Positions 23,612 to 32,189 of a stretch of DNA of 36,447 nucleotides are shown piece after piece (position 1 is the stretch's first letter; each line of letters starts with the position of its first letter). Below the pieces are notes generated by a model. It did no database searches. It was not told the DNA's origin and worked only from the letters and a program-made list of their open reading frames with translations. The DNA comes from an uncultured Photobacterium sp. GTDB taxonomy: Bacteria > Pseudomonadota > Gammaproteobacteria > Enterobacterales > Vibrionaceae. The translations under genes and the position numbers were made by a program. The DNA is taken from the NCBI RefSeq assembly GCF_947039875.1, contig NZ_CAMRAN010000041.1, positions 1 to 36,447 of the forward strand, written 5' to 3'.

Positions 23612-24345
23612 TTAATATAAACAAACTCACTAAACGTTTTGGCGAACAAACTATTTTTAGCGATCTTGATCTCACTATCAACAAAGGTGAAATCGTGGCT
23701 ATCATTGGTCCATCAGGCACCGGAAAATCAACCTTTTTACGTTGCCTTAATTACCTTGAAAGTGCCAATAGTGGCACTATCACCATTAACGATGTGACCG
23801 TCGATGGCCAACAGCCTAAAAAAAGTGACATTTTAGCCCTACGACGCCAAACAGGATTTGTATTCCAAAACTATGCTTTGTTTAATCATCTCACAGCACA
23901 ACAAAATATTAGTGAAGGTTTACGCGTCGTTAAAGGCCTTAGCAAACAACAGGCACAGCAACGTGCACTTGATATTTTGACGGACATTGGCTTAGCCGAT
24001 AAAGCTGACACCTATCCAGCCGCCCTCTCTGGTGGCCAACAGCAACGGGTGGGTATTGGTCGTGCTATGGCGTTAGAAGCCGAATTATTATTACTTGATG
24101 AACCTACGTCAGCCCTCGATCCACTGTGGGTCAATGAAGTGCTTAACTTGATCAAACAATTGGCAAAACACCAACAAACAATGTTGATCGTCACTCATGA
24201 ATTACAATTTGCGCGTGAAGTCGCCGATAGAGTGATCTTTATGGCCGACGGTCAATTTGTAGAGCAAGGACCACCAGAGCAGATCTTTAATTACCCTAAC
24301 GATCCACAACTAAAGGCTTTTTTAACTCAAATAGGGATCCAATAA
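23608..24345 (+). CDS. Polar amino acid (probably cystine) ABC transporter, ATP-binding protein
   Basis: 245 aa. Walker A is IGPSGTGKST (about 33-42), Q-loop FVFQNYALF, signature LSGGQQQRVGIGRA, Walker B LLLLDEPTSALDP, and switch His in IVTHE. It is close to E. coli TcyN (YecC) and GlnQ-type proteins. It provides energy for the preceding binding protein and permease, with which it forms a three-gene operon. No clear terminator follows; the rpmH promoters begin 7 nt after the stop. Confidence 0.92.
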   Translation: MININKLTKRFGEQTIFSDLDLTINKGEIVAIIGPSGTGKSTFLRCLNYLESANSGTITINDVTVDGQQPKKSDILALRRQTGFVFQNYALFNHLTAQQNISEGLRVVKGLSKQQAQQRALDILTDIGLADKADTYPAALSGGQQQRVGIGRAMALEAELLLLDEPTSALDPLWVNEVLNLIKQLAKHQQTMLIVTHELQFAREVADRVIFMADGQFVEQGPPEQIFNYPNDPQLKAFLTQIGIQ

Positions 24346-24351
24346 GGATCC

Positions 24352-24379
24352 TTGAACTTCGCGCTATAAAACGTATAAT
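24352..24379 (+). promoter_or_regulatory. Upstream promoter of rpmH
   Basis: TTGAAC (24352-24357), 16-nt spacer, TATAAT (24374-24379): perfect -10, one of two tandem promoters in front of rpmH-rnpA. Confidence 0.65.
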
Positions 24380-24411
24380 GCAGCGCCCATCATTAGATGT
24401 GGGTATAATTA

Positions 24412-24440
24412 TTGACTCTTTGTTAGTCAGTGATTACAAT
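24412..24440 (+). promoter_or_regulatory. Proximal promoter of rpmH
   Basis: TTGACT (24412-24417), 17-nt spacer, TACAAT (24435-24440), about 90 bp before rpmH. A DnaA-box-like TGTGGGTAT (24400-24408) lies just upstream and may be incidental. Confidence 0.7.
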
Positions 24441-24528
24441 TCCGCCTCTTTGTTGGTGGTAATTGTCCAATTATGGCCAATTACATCTAACAAACTTAAA
24501 AACTGATCAGTTAATTTAAGGTAAAACC

Positions 24529-24663
24529 ATGAAACGCACATTCCAACCTTCTGTTCTTAAGCGTAAGCGTAGTCACGGCTTCCGTGCTCGTATGGCAACT
24601 AAGAACGGTCGTGCAACAATCAATGCACGTCGCGCTAAAGGCCGTAAGCGTCTTTCTAAGTAA
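24529..24663 (+). CDS. rpmH: 50S ribosomal protein L34
   Basis: 44 aa, the usual Vibrionaceae length. Starts [20 protein letters not shown] and continues RMATKNGR to the end [11 protein letters not shown], the near-invariant L34 sequence; 19 of its 44 residues are Arg or Lys. Preceded by TAAGG 8 nt before the ATG and by two tandem promoters. It heads the rpmH-rnpA-yidD-yidC block. Confidence 0.97.
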   Translation: MKRTFQPSVLKRKRSHGFRARMATKNGRATINARRAKGRKRLSK

Positions 24664-24678
24664 TCATCGACGATTATT

Positions 24679-25035
24679 TTGAATAAGTTCGCTTTTTCTC
24701 GGGAGTTACGTTTGTTAACTCCCGAACATTATAAAACTGTCTTCCAGCAAGCTCATCGTGCTGGCTCTCCCCACTTGACTATTCTTGCCCGTTCTAACGA
24801 ACTCGACCACCCCCGTCTCGGTCTGGCTGTTCCAAAAAAACAGATTAAAACTGCTGTCGACAGAAACCGCTTCAAACGCGTTGTTCGCGAAAGTTTCCGT
24901 TTAAAACAACATCAGCTTCCAGCTTGCGACTTCGTAGTCATTGCCAAGAAATCAGCCAATGGGTTGAGTAACGAAGAACTATTTACGTTGTTAGATAAGT
25001 TATGGCATCGCCTGTCTCGCCCGTCGCGTGGCTAG
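24679..25035 (+). CDS. rnpA: Ribonuclease P protein component
   Basis: 118 aa from a TTG start. The protein subunit assists the RNase P RNA in trimming tRNA 5' ends. The RNP signature [18 protein letters not shown] (about 57-74) is intact, preceded by [11 protein letters not shown]. The TTG lies 15 nt after rpmH, has no strong Shine-Dalgarno, and gives the right N-terminus ([12 protein letters not shown]), so translation may depend on rpmH coupling. E. coli rnpA also uses a non-ATG start. The last 34 nt overlap yidD. Confidence 0.95.
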   Translation: MNKFAFSRELRLLTPEHYKTVFQQAHRAGSPHLTILARSNELDHPRLGLAVPKKQIKTAVDRNRFKRVVRESFRLKQHQLPACDFVVIAKKSANGLSNEELFTLLDKLWHRLSRPSRG

Positions 25036-25259
25036 TCGTAAGACTAGTCCGCTTTTACCAACTGGCAATCAGTCCTCTCCTTGGACCACGCTGTCGGTTC
25101 ACCCCTACATGTTCTCAATATGCGATCGAAGCTGTAAAAACGCATGGAGCGCGAAAAGGTTGTTGGTTAGCGGCGAAACGTCTATTAAAATGTCACCCTT
25201 TAAATGACGGTGGTTACGACCCCGTTCCGCCAACCAAGCATAACGACAGAGAACATTAA
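25002..25259 (+). CDS. yidD: Membrane protein insertion efficiency factor YidD
   Basis: 85 aa, the same length as E. coli YidD. Family hallmark [21 protein letters not shown] with its cysteines (about 24-44), then [17 protein letters not shown]. An N-terminal amphipathic helix attaches it to the inner face of the cytoplasmic membrane, where it is thought to help YidC. It overlaps the rnpA end by 34 nt in another frame, as in many bacteria, and ends 2 nt before yidC. Confidence 0.95.
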   Translation: MASPVSPVAWLVVRLVRFYQLAISPLLGPRCRFTPTCSQYAIEAVKTHGARKGCWLAAKRLLKCHPLNDGGYDPVPPTKHNDREH

Positions 25260-25261
25260 CC

Positions 25262-26902
25262 ATGGGTTCCCAACGTAATATTCTGTTAATTGCCCTACTG
25301 TTTGTCTCATTCTTGCTATTTCAACAATGGCATGGCGACAAAAACCCGCAACCAACGAAGCCGGGTGTAGAGCAACAAGTCAATAACAATAGTGGTATTC
25401 CATCACATTCAAGTGATAATCAACCACTGGCTGACCAGAAAACTTCAACTAACTTAATTACCATTAAAACGGATGTACTGGAATTAACAGTCGACACGCT
25501 TGGTGGTGATGTTATCAATGCAAAACTACTAAAATACGACAACACCCTAGATTCTAAAGACCCATTTGTTCTGTTAAGTGATACTGACGGCCGCGATTAC
25601 ATTGCGCAATCAGGCTTAATCGGCACTAATGGTTCTGACTCACAAACACATGGTCGTGCACAATACGTGGTGACGGCAAAAAGCTTCGTCATGGCACCAG
25701 ACCAAAACGAACTACGTGTACCAATGACATTCACTCGTGATGGCATTAGTTACATCAAAACATTCGTTTTCAAGCGTAACGATTATGCGGTTAATGTTGA
25801 CTACACTGTCGACAACAAAACTGACAAGCCAGCAACAGTACAAATGTACGCACAGCTTCGTCACCGCCTAGAAAGCAAATCTAGCGGCGGCATTCAAGGC
25901 ATGGCAATGCACACCTACAATGGTGCGGCATACTCAGCTAATGATACTAAGTACACAAAATACAGTTTTGATGACATCAAAGAGAAGAACCTTAACCAGT
26001 CAGCAAATGACGGCTGGGTTGCGATTATGGAGAACTACTTCGTATCAGCATGGATCCCTCGTGATGGCGCCGATCAGACTTCTCAAGTCTACAGCAGCGA
26101 TAACAACGGTGTAGGTTACATCGGCGTACGTATGCCGTTAGAGACTGTTGCTCCTGGTCAAACAAAAGAAATTAAAGCAACACTATGGCTTGGTCCTAAG
26201 TTGCAAAAAGAAATGGCTGCAACAGCCGCTAACCTAAACCTAACGGTTGATTACGGTTGGCTATGGTTCATTGCTAGTCCATTGCATAAATTGCTTTCTT
26301 TCATTCACGGTATTGTAGGTAACTGGGGTGTTGCAATCATCATCCTAACGCTAATTGTTCGTGGTGCTATGTACCCACTAACAAAAGCACAGTACACCTC
26401 AATGGCGAAAATGCGTATGCTACAGCCAAAAATTCAGGCAATGCGTGAGCGTTTAGGTGATGACCGTCAACGTCAAAGCCAAGAAATGATGGAACTGTAC
26501 AAAAAAGAGAAAGTAAACCCACTTGGTGGTTGTTTACCTATCATGCTACAGATGCCAATTTTCATCGCACTGTACTGGGCACTAATGGGATCAGTTGAAT
26601 TGCGTCATGCGCCATTCTTCGGTTGGATTACGGATCTATCAGCACAAGACCCGTACTACATCCTACCTGTTCTTATGGGTGTATCAATGTTCCTTATTCA
26701 GAAGAACAGCCCATCAACAGTAACGGATCCAATGCAGCAGAAGATCATGACCTTTATGCCGGTTATGTTTACTTTCTTCTTCCTATGGTTCCCTTCTGGT
26801 CTAGTGCTTTACTGGCTAGTATCAAACATCGTTACCCTAATTCAACAAACCATTATTTTCCGTGCGTTGGAGAAAAAAGGTTTACACAGCAAAGCTAAAT
26901 AA
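25262..26902 (+). CDS. yidC: Membrane protein insertase YidC
   Basis: 546 aa (E. coli 548). N-terminal membrane helix ([19 protein letters not shown]), then the large periplasmic domain (about 60-340). The conserved YidC/Oxa1 core (about 350-540) includes [25 protein letters not shown] with the hydrophilic-groove arginine, the charged cytoplasmic loop around [19 protein letters not shown], and [19 protein letters not shown]. It inserts and folds inner-membrane proteins alone or with SecYEG. It begins 2 nt after yidD, and a strong terminator follows. Confidence 0.98.
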   Translation: MGSQRNILLIALLFVSFLLFQQWHGDKNPQPTKPGVEQQVNNNSGIPSHSSDNQPLADQKTSTNLITIKTDVLELTVDTLGGDVINAKLLKYDNTLDSKDPFVLLSDTDGRDYIAQSGLIGTNGSDSQTHGRAQYVVTAKSFVMAPDQNELRVPMTFTRDGISYIKTFVFKRNDYAVNVDYTVDNKTDKPATVQMYAQLRHRLESKSSGGIQGMAMHTYNGAAYSANDTKYTKYSFDDIKEKNLNQSANDGWVAIMENYFVSAWIPRDGADQTSQVYSSDNNGVGYIGVRMPLETVAPGQTKEIKATLWLGPKLQKEMAATAANLNLTVDYGWLWFIASPLHKLLSFIHGIVGNWGVAIIILTLIVRGAMYPLTKAQYTSMAKMRMLQPKIQAMRERLGDDRQRQSQEMMELYKKEKVNPLGGCLPIMLQMPIFIALYWALMGSVELRHAPFFGWITDLSAQDPYYILPVLMGVSMFLIQKNSPSTVTDPMQQKIMTFMPVMFTFFFLWFPSGLVLYWLVSNIVTLIQQTIIFRALEKKGLHSKAK

Positions 26903-26920
26903 GCTGTCCCTGTGAATGAA

Positions 26921-26946
26921 AGGCGACCTTAGGGTCGCCTTTTTTT
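26921..26946 (+). terminator. Terminator of the rpmH-yidC block
   Basis: AGGCGACC-TTAG-GGTCGCCT: an 8-bp stem running into a seven-T tract. Confidence 0.93.
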
Positions 26947-27018
26947 ATGGGGCAGATTAGGCGTAAGCCCTCACAGTGGTTTACAATCATCAAGTCATTT
27001 TAAAGCAAAGCCAAGGTT

Positions 27019-28386
27019 ATGAATCAACATATCGATACTATCGTTGCACAAGCAACACCACCGGGCCGTGGCGGCGTCGGCATCATTCGCGTTTCAGGTC
27101 CTAAAGCGAAAGAAGTAGCCCTTGCCGTTGCTGGCCGTGAGTTAAAAACCCGTTACGCTGAATATCTGCCATTTAAAAATGAAGATGGAACCGCGCTTGA
27201 TCAAGGGATCGCGCTATTTTTTAAAGGCCCTAACTCGTTCACAGGTGAAGATGTATTAGAACTGCAAGGCCACGGTGGCCCAGTATTGATGGACATGATG
27301 ATCCGCCGCATTCTTAGCATTGAAGGCATTCGTCCGGCACGCCCAGGTGAGTTCTCAGAACGTGCCTTTATGAACGACAAGCTTGATTTAGCCCAAGCTG
27401 AAGCCATTGCTGATTTAATTGATGCCAGCTCAGAAGAAGCGGCGAAAAGTGCCTTTAAATCACTGCAAGGTGTGTTCTCAAACAAAGTAAATGAATTGGT
27501 CGAAGCCTTAATTCATTTACGTATTTTCGTCGAAGCTGCGATTGATTTTCCTGAAGAAGAAATAGATTTTCTGTCTGACGGCAAAGTCAGTGGTGATCTC
27601 AATAACATAATGGATCGCTTGGCTGATGTGCGTAAACAAGCCAACCAAGGTGCAATCATGCGTGAAGGCATGAAGGTAGTGATTGCAGGTCGCCCTAATG
27701 CTGGTAAATCAAGCCTATTAAATGCCTTATCAGGAAAAGACAGCGCGATTGTGACCGATATCGCAGGTACAACCCGTGATGTATTACGTGAACATATTCA
27801 CATTGACGGTATGCCATTACACATTATTGATACCGCAGGTTTACGTGAAGCAACCGATGAAGTAGAACGGATTGGTATTGAACGCGCATGGGCGGAAATT
27901 GAACATGCCGATCGGGTGTTATTCATGGTTGATAGCACCACCACCGATGCTACCGATCCTAAAGATATCTGGCCTGATTTTATTGAACGCTTACCGGCCA
28001 ACATGGGCTTAACTGTAATTCGCAATAAAGCCGAACTTACCGGTGAAGTAACGGGCATTACAGAAGTTAATGACTCAACCTTAATTCGCCTCTCAGCACG
28101 CACAGGCGATGGTGTGGACGACTTACGCGAACATCTAAAGCAATGTATGGGATTTGCAGGCACGACGGAAGGCGGCTTTATGGCACGTCGTCGTCACTTA
28201 GATGCCCTTGAACGTGCAGCTGAACATTTAGTGATCGGTAAAGAGCAACTAGAAGGCTTTATGGCAGGTGAGATTCTGGCTGAAGAATTACGGTTAGCTC
28301 AACAGCACTTAAGTGAGATCACCGGTGAGTTTACATCGGATGATTTACTTGGACGTATCTTTACTTCTTTCTGTATTGGTAAGTAA
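27019..28386 (+). CDS. mnmE: tRNA modification GTPase MnmE
   Basis: 455 aa. With MnmG (also in this window) it makes the cmnm5 group on wobble uridine of certain tRNAs. The N-terminal tetrahydrofolate-binding domain starts [22 protein letters not shown]. The G domain has G1 [10 protein letters not shown]2 [10 protein letters not shown]3 DTAG and G4 NKAEL. The C-terminal catalytic cysteine is in FCIGK. AAGG precedes the ATG. A bidirectional terminator follows. Confidence 0.98.
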   Translation: MNQHIDTIVAQATPPGRGGVGIIRVSGPKAKEVALAVAGRELKTRYAEYLPFKNEDGTALDQGIALFFKGPNSFTGEDVLELQGHGGPVLMDMMIRRILSIEGIRPARPGEFSERAFMNDKLDLAQAEAIADLIDASSEEAAKSAFKSLQGVFSNKVNELVEALIHLRIFVEAAIDFPEEEIDFLSDGKVSGDLNNIMDRLADVRKQANQGAIMREGMKVVIAGRPNAGKSSLLNALSGKDSAIVTDIAGTTRDVLREHIHIDGMPLHIIDTAGLREATDEVERIGIERAWAEIEHADRVLFMVDSTTTDATDPKDIWPDFIERLPANMGLTVIRNKAELTGEVTGITEVNDSTLIRLSARTGDGVDDLREHLKQCMGFAGTTEGGFMARRRHLDALERAAEHLVIGKEQLEGFMAGEILAEELRLAQQHLSEITGEFTSDDLLGRIFTSFCIGK

Positions 28387-28410
28387 ATACTAACCTAATG
28401 CATCAGTAAC

Positions 28411-28450
28411 AAAAAAAACGCCATATATAATTGATATATGGCGTTTTTTA
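28411..28450. terminator. Bidirectional terminator between mnmE and the PduO-like gene
   Basis: ACGCCATATAT-AATTG-ATATATGGCGT: a perfect 11-bp stem (28418-28444), flanked by A on the left and T on the right, between convergent genes. Confidence 0.93.
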
Positions 28451-28456
28451 TTATTA

Positions 28457-28996
28457 TTATTTAGCTTCGGGCGAAGGATAATTTATGCTGATATATTCAG
28501 GCTCTTCAATTCCAGCCTGCTGATTAAGCACTCGCGTTAATGCAAAAAAGTAATTCACCAACAAATTACTGAATCGAGGTAATGTTTCAGGCACCTTTTT
28601 ACCCACCGCATCAACGTTAACTAATTGACGCACCACCTTCTTCGATAAACTCCGACATTGATGTAATTGCACCACCGCGCCTATCCCTCGCGGTAATACA
28701 AAGCGCTTATTGTTATCGGTTACTTGGGCGCGAAAATAATGATAATCCGCTTTCAACTTAATAATATCCACTTCAAAAATACCGCACTTACCTCGAATAG
28801 ATCCATTGAGGTTAAAAATACGTGGTTGTAACCATGATAAAGATTGTCGCACTTCATCATCTTGCAGTTGTGAGATAGCTAATCCCACATATGTACATAA
28901 TTCATCGGTGAGAATTTCAAAATCACATAACGGGGAATCTTCAAAAATAAAGGGATAAGCAAGTTCATCAATATCACCCGAAAATTTTAATACCAT
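28457..28996 (-). CDS. PduO-family cobalamin adenosyltransferase homologue, probably degenerate
   Basis: 179 aa from ATG 28996 (AAGGA 11 nt upstream); a TTG seven codons earlier is possible but lacks a Shine-Dalgarno. By eye it aligns with PduO/MMAB ATP:cob(I)alamin adenosyltransferases: LTDELCTYVGLAIS (29-42), RFVLPRGIGAVVQLHQCR (98-115) and LPRFSNLLVNYFF (139-151). Residues equivalent to those near cobalamin appear kept (Asp31, Phe99, Arg115). The glycine-rich N-terminal ATP loop (TKxGDxGxT) is missing, the usual RRAER reads KKVVR (119-123), and the Arg after the conserved Asn144 is Leu. This suggests a B12-binding protein without normal adenosylation. Residue roles come from memory of PduO structures. 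It is divergent from a BtuF-like importer operon. Confidence 0.68.
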   Translation of the reverse strand: MVLKFSGDIDELAYPFIFEDSPLCDFEILTDELCTYVGLAISQLQDDEVRQSLSWLQPRIFNLNGSIRGKCGIFEVDIIKLKADYHYFRAQVTDNNKRFVLPRGIGAVVQLHQCRSLSKKVVRQLVNVDAVGKKVPETLPRFSNLLVNYFFALTRVLNQQAGIEEPEYISINYPSPEAK

Positions 28997-29046
28997 AACT
29001 GTGTTATTCCTTGCCAAATATGCGTAATTCTAACAGAAGACGACCA

Positions 29047-29075
29047 TTGACAGCGCTCAAAAAATCACTAACTAT
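29047..29075 (+). promoter_or_regulatory. Candidate promoter of the BtuFCD-like operon
   Basis: Perfect TTGACA (29047-29052), 17-nt spacer, weak AACTAT (29070-29075). Lies in the 140-bp gap between the divergent PduO-like and binding-protein genes. No cobalamin riboswitch is recognisable there. Confidence 0.45.
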
Positions 29076-29136
29076 GTCCGCAAAATTTGCTTACCAAGGA
29101 TGAGGTAAGCTTACTATTAGTAGCATATGGAAAATT

Positions 29137-30054
29137 ATGTATTCACGACTTAAAAATTTATTTTTTATAGGCTGCCTATGCACTAGCACAGCCTGTTTAA
29201 GTGCACAGACCTCATACCCAATCACCGTCACCGATGCCAGTCAGCACCCACTGACATTAACCACGATGCCGACACAAGTTGACTCTAAAAGCATGTTTAG
29301 TGATCAAGTATTAATGGCACTATTGCCCTTAAAAAACATCACCAGTTTAAGTCGTTTAAGTAAGGACCCGACTTATTCAATTATGGCCGATAAAATTCCA
29401 GAGACATTGCCGCTACGTGATCTAAACGTAGAACGAATAATTGCCGAACGTCCAGATTTAGTGCTGGTGGCCAGTTGGAGTGATGGGCCTAAAATTGCCC
29501 AATTACGTGCAGCAGGTATCAATGTTTTTGTCATTAAAACCGTTTATAGCCTCAAAAATATTGAACAAAACATTTTATTAGTTGGCAAGCTCGTCAATAA
29601 AAATGCAGCGGCGATGGCAGTGGTTGACAAGATGAACGCCAAACTTAAACAACAGGTTATTATTCCACAGCACAAGCTAACTGCTATTGAATACACCCCC
29701 TGGGGCGCATCCAGCAATCATAACTCCACTATCAATACCATTATTAGTCACGCCCAACTTAACAACGTGATTGCCAATACCAATGGCGATAAATTTGGCC
29801 AAGTTCCAATAGCGAAAGAACAACTATTAGCCCTAAACCCTGATGTAATTATTATTCCAGGTGAAAATAACAATGGCTTTAAACAACAGCTATTACACGA
29901 TCCAGCCTTGCAAACATTAACCGCCATTCGTGAGCGCCGCGTTATTAGCTTGCCACATTCATTGCGTTCAACCGATAGCCAATATATTGCCGATGCTATC
30001 ATCTACCTTAATCATAAGGTTTATCAGTCTCATGTTCACCCATCCATACATTAA
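29137..30054 (+). CDS. Metal-chelate/cobalamin-type ABC transporter, periplasmic binding protein (BtuF-like)
   Basis: 305 aa. The N-terminal Sec signal probably cleaves after Ala23 (LSA|QT). It belongs to the helical-backbone metal-receptor (BtuF/FhuD/FecB) class: LRDLNVERIIAERPDLVLVASWSDGPKIAQLRAAGI, a long connecting helix (about 155-172), and QVPIAKEQLLALNPDVIIIPG in the second lobe. The class binds B12, haem or ferric siderophores. Cobalamin is favoured only because a PduO-like gene sits divergently next to it; iron chelates cannot be excluded. The Shine-Dalgarno is weak. Its end overlaps the permease start by 23 nt. Confidence 0.78.
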   Translation: MYSRLKNLFFIGCLCTSTACLSAQTSYPITVTDASQHPLTLTTMPTQVDSKSMFSDQVLMALLPLKNITSLSRLSKDPTYSIMADKIPETLPLRDLNVERIIAERPDLVLVASWSDGPKIAQLRAAGINVFVIKTVYSLKNIEQNILLVGKLVNKNAAAMAVVDKMNAKLKQQVIIPQHKLTAIEYTPWGASSNHNSTINTIISHAQLNNVIANTNGDKFGQVPIAKEQLLALNPDVIIIPGENNNGFKQQLLHDPALQTLTAIRERRVISLPHSLRSTDSQYIADAIIYLNHKVYQSHVHPSIH

Positions 30055-31072
30055 ACCCGTTCAAGGTCTATTAGCCGTTACCGCATTACTGGTGCTACTC
30101 ATGCTTTATTTGAGCCTCGGATCAGTTGCCATTCCCATGCATGATATTATTGCCATGCTTGCCAGTTATATTCAGGGAGGGGAAACCTTAGCTCAGCAAC
30201 AACATCCCCTCGCCTCAGCCATCATATTACAGATCCGTTTGCCCCGCGCTTGTGCCGCTATATTAGCCGGAAGTGCGTTAGCGTTAGCTGGAGCATGCAG
30301 CCAAGGTTTGTTTAGAAATCCCCTCGCTAGCCCCGATATCTTAGGTATCAGTGCAGGCAGTAGCTTTGCAGCAGTGGTGGCGATTGTCAGTGGCTTAACG
30401 GTCGTCAATCCTGCGTTATTACCCCTTGTTACAGCCATCGGCGCATTAATAACGGCAACAATCGTTTATTTAATTGCTCGTCAAACTCAACAACATGGTT
30501 TATTCATCATTTTAGCCGGGCTCGCCGTGTCGAGTTTATTAGGTGGATTAACCATGGGCGTATTGTTAACCGCTCAACAATATGAAGTGAGTGAGTTTGT
30601 CTTTTGGACCATGGGAGGATTAGACGCGCGTACATGGCAACAATTATTATGGCCAACCCCCATTATTATCATTACAGGATGGCTACTATTACGCCACGGT
30701 CAGACCTTAAATTTACTGGCTTTAGGTGAGCAAAATGCCCACGGCATGGGAATAAATGTTAACCACAGCCGCCGATTATTATTACTACTGACCACCTTAC
30801 TCACCGCAATGGCCATTGCTGTAGCGGGCCCAATTGGTTTTATTGGCTTAATAGTGCCGCATTTAGCACGGTTACTAATAGGACCGAATAATCGTATTTT
30901 ATTACCGTTTTCAGCATTATTTGGCGCAATGTTTTTATTAGCGTGTGATCTTATTGCCCGTACCGTTATTGCTCCCAATGAATTAAAGACGGGGATTATC
31001 ACCGCGGTTATAGGCGGGATCTATTTTATTGCTCTACTCATACGCAGCCAATATAAAGGATTACCATCATGA
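30032..31072 (+). CDS. FecCD/BtuC-family ABC transporter permease
   Basis: 346 aa from ATG 30032; the open frame extends 34 codons further back into the binding-protein gene, but the chosen start gives the normal FecCD length and has AAGG upstream. About ten membrane helices. Family markers are RLPRACAAILAGSALALAGACSQGLFRNPLASPDILGISAGS (about 62-103), FWTMGGLDA, GPIGFIGLIVPHLAR (the ATPase-contact loop) and the ending ELKTGIITAVIGGIYFIALL. It would act as a homodimer with the next ATPase. A 23-nt overlap upstream and a 4-nt overlap downstream show tight operon packing. Confidence 0.87.
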   Translation: MFTHPYIKPVQGLLAVTALLVLLMLYLSLGSVAIPMHDIIAMLASYIQGGETLAQQQHPLASAIILQIRLPRACAAILAGSALALAGACSQGLFRNPLASPDILGISAGSSFAAVVAIVSGLTVVNPALLPLVTAIGALITATIVYLIARQTQQHGLFIILAGLAVSSLLGGLTMGVLLTAQQYEVSEFVFWTMGGLDARTWQQLLWPTPIIIITGWLLLRHGQTLNLLALGEQNAHGMGINVNHSRRLLLLLTTLLTAMAIAVAGPIGFIGLIVPHLARLLIGPNNRILLPFSALFGAMFLLACDLIARTVIAPNELKTGIITAVIGGIYFIALLIRSQYKGLPS

Positions 31073-31836
31073 TCCCATCACTGAAAATAACCCAATTAAA
31101 TTATTACCAAGGATCACAACCATTATTGCAGAATATCAATTTTGCGATTAATCCCGGTGAGTTAGTCGGAATTATCGGCCCTAATGGCGCAGGGAAAAGT
31201 ACCTTATTAAAATGCCTGAGCGGTTTTGTGGCACCTAAAAGTGGCAATATTTCTCTATTTGAACGCCCTCTCAGCAGCTACAACCATCAACAACGGGCAC
31301 AATATTTAAGTTATTTACCTCAGCACACCGAACCCGCATTTGGCTTTGTGGTTCAAGATATTATTCATTATGGCCATCACCAATCCTCGTCGATATCAGA
31401 ACAAAAAATAACAAGCATTATTAATCAGTTAGAGATAAAACCATTATTAAAACGCCCAATCAACCAACTCTCTGGTGGTGAACAACAACGGGTACATTTT
31501 GCACGGTTACTGATTCAAAATGCCGCCATTATGCTACTTGATGAGCCCACAGCCAGCCTTGATATTGGCCATGAGTCGCTCTTACTTAATATTTTGAGCC
31601 ACCATTGCCAACAAGGCAAAAGCGCACTAATTGCCATTCATAACCTTAATACGGCCATCACATTTTGCGATCGTTTATTATTGCTTGAACAAGGCCAACA
31701 AATTGCCTTTGATACACCTCAAAACGTATTAACATCCGCCCAAATTAATGCACTTTATCACCACCATGTCAGCGTTATCCCTCATCCAACCACCCAAAAA
31801 CTGGTTATTTTACCTCGAAAAAACAAGATCATTTAA
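31069..31836 (+). CDS. FepC/BtuD-type ABC transporter ATP-binding protein
   Basis: 255 aa. Walker A GPNGAGKST (about 37-45), Q-loop YLPQHTE, signature LSGGEQQRVHFAR, Walker B IMLLDEPTASLDIGH, switch His in AIHNLN. The C-terminal part fits the FepC/BtuD/HmuV group that drives uptake of metal chelates. Its start overlaps the permease stop as ATGA. A 17-bp perfect inverted repeat begins within its stop codon region. Confidence 0.88.
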   Translation: MIPSLKITQLNYYQGSQPLLQNINFAINPGELVGIIGPNGAGKSTLLKCLSGFVAPKSGNISLFERPLSSYNHQQRAQYLSYLPQHTEPAFGFVVQDIIHYGHHQSSSISEQKITSIINQLEIKPLLKRPINQLSGGEQQRVHFARLLIQNAAIMLLDEPTASLDIGHESLLLNILSHHCQQGKSALIAIHNLNTAITFCDRLLLLEQGQQIAFDTPQNVLTSAQINALYHHHVSVIPHPTTQKLVILPRKNKII

Positions 31837-31871
31837 TTATTGCGATCAGTATGATGATCGCAATAATTAAA
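31832..31871. repeat. Long perfect inverted repeat at the end of the importer operon
   Basis: Arms 31832-31848 and 31855-31871 are perfectly complementary over 17 bp (TTTAATTATTGCGATCA and its complement) around a 6-nt loop. The left arm includes the ATPase stop codon. Two GATC sites fall in the stem. No T-run follows on the plus strand, so it may be a 3'-end stabiliser or a Rho-assisted terminator. Confidence 0.75.
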
Positions 31872-32189
31872 GATCATAAGCTTGTGCAAACAATAAGGGG
31901 ATCATGTGGGTAAGATCTTTTATTAAGACCAAATCCCTTTTATCTTCCATCGCCGTAATGATCATCTTAATTGCTATAAAACTTCATTTTTTTGTATAAA
32001 TACCCACATTTTTTCCCCGTTTCATCCCCACTTGATGCTGGTGGATAAAAAAAATACCCTGTCAGTGAATAAAAATGGTCACTTATGCCATAAAGGCTAT
32101 CTTTATAGGGTTTGATCTCAGTACAATCTCAAGCTGGTATTCATCATTTCATATCGATGATCCCATCTAACGCCAATTTGAGGACAATT
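31872..32189 (+). promoter_or_regulatory. mioC upstream region with DnaA-box-like sites
   Basis: A gene-free stretch before mioC. DnaA-box-like sequences are TGTGGGTAA (31905-31913) and GGTGGATAA (32040-32048), each one base from consensus. GATC sites are at 31872, 31900, 31914, 31960, 32114 and 32159. A possible promoter is TTGCTA (31971-31976), 18-nt spacer, TATAAA (31995-32000). In E. coli the mioC promoter is repressed by DnaA and reads towards oriC; the same is plausible here. Confidence 0.5.

Noticed and set aside
24335..24351. Paired GGATCC motifs after the ABC ATPase gene as a terminator
   Set aside because: The 6-bp stem has no T-run after it, and the rpmH promoter starts immediately.
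28997..29136. Cobalamin riboswitch before the BtuF-like gene
   Set aside because: The gap is only 140 bp, shared by divergent genes, and I see no B12-box sequence.
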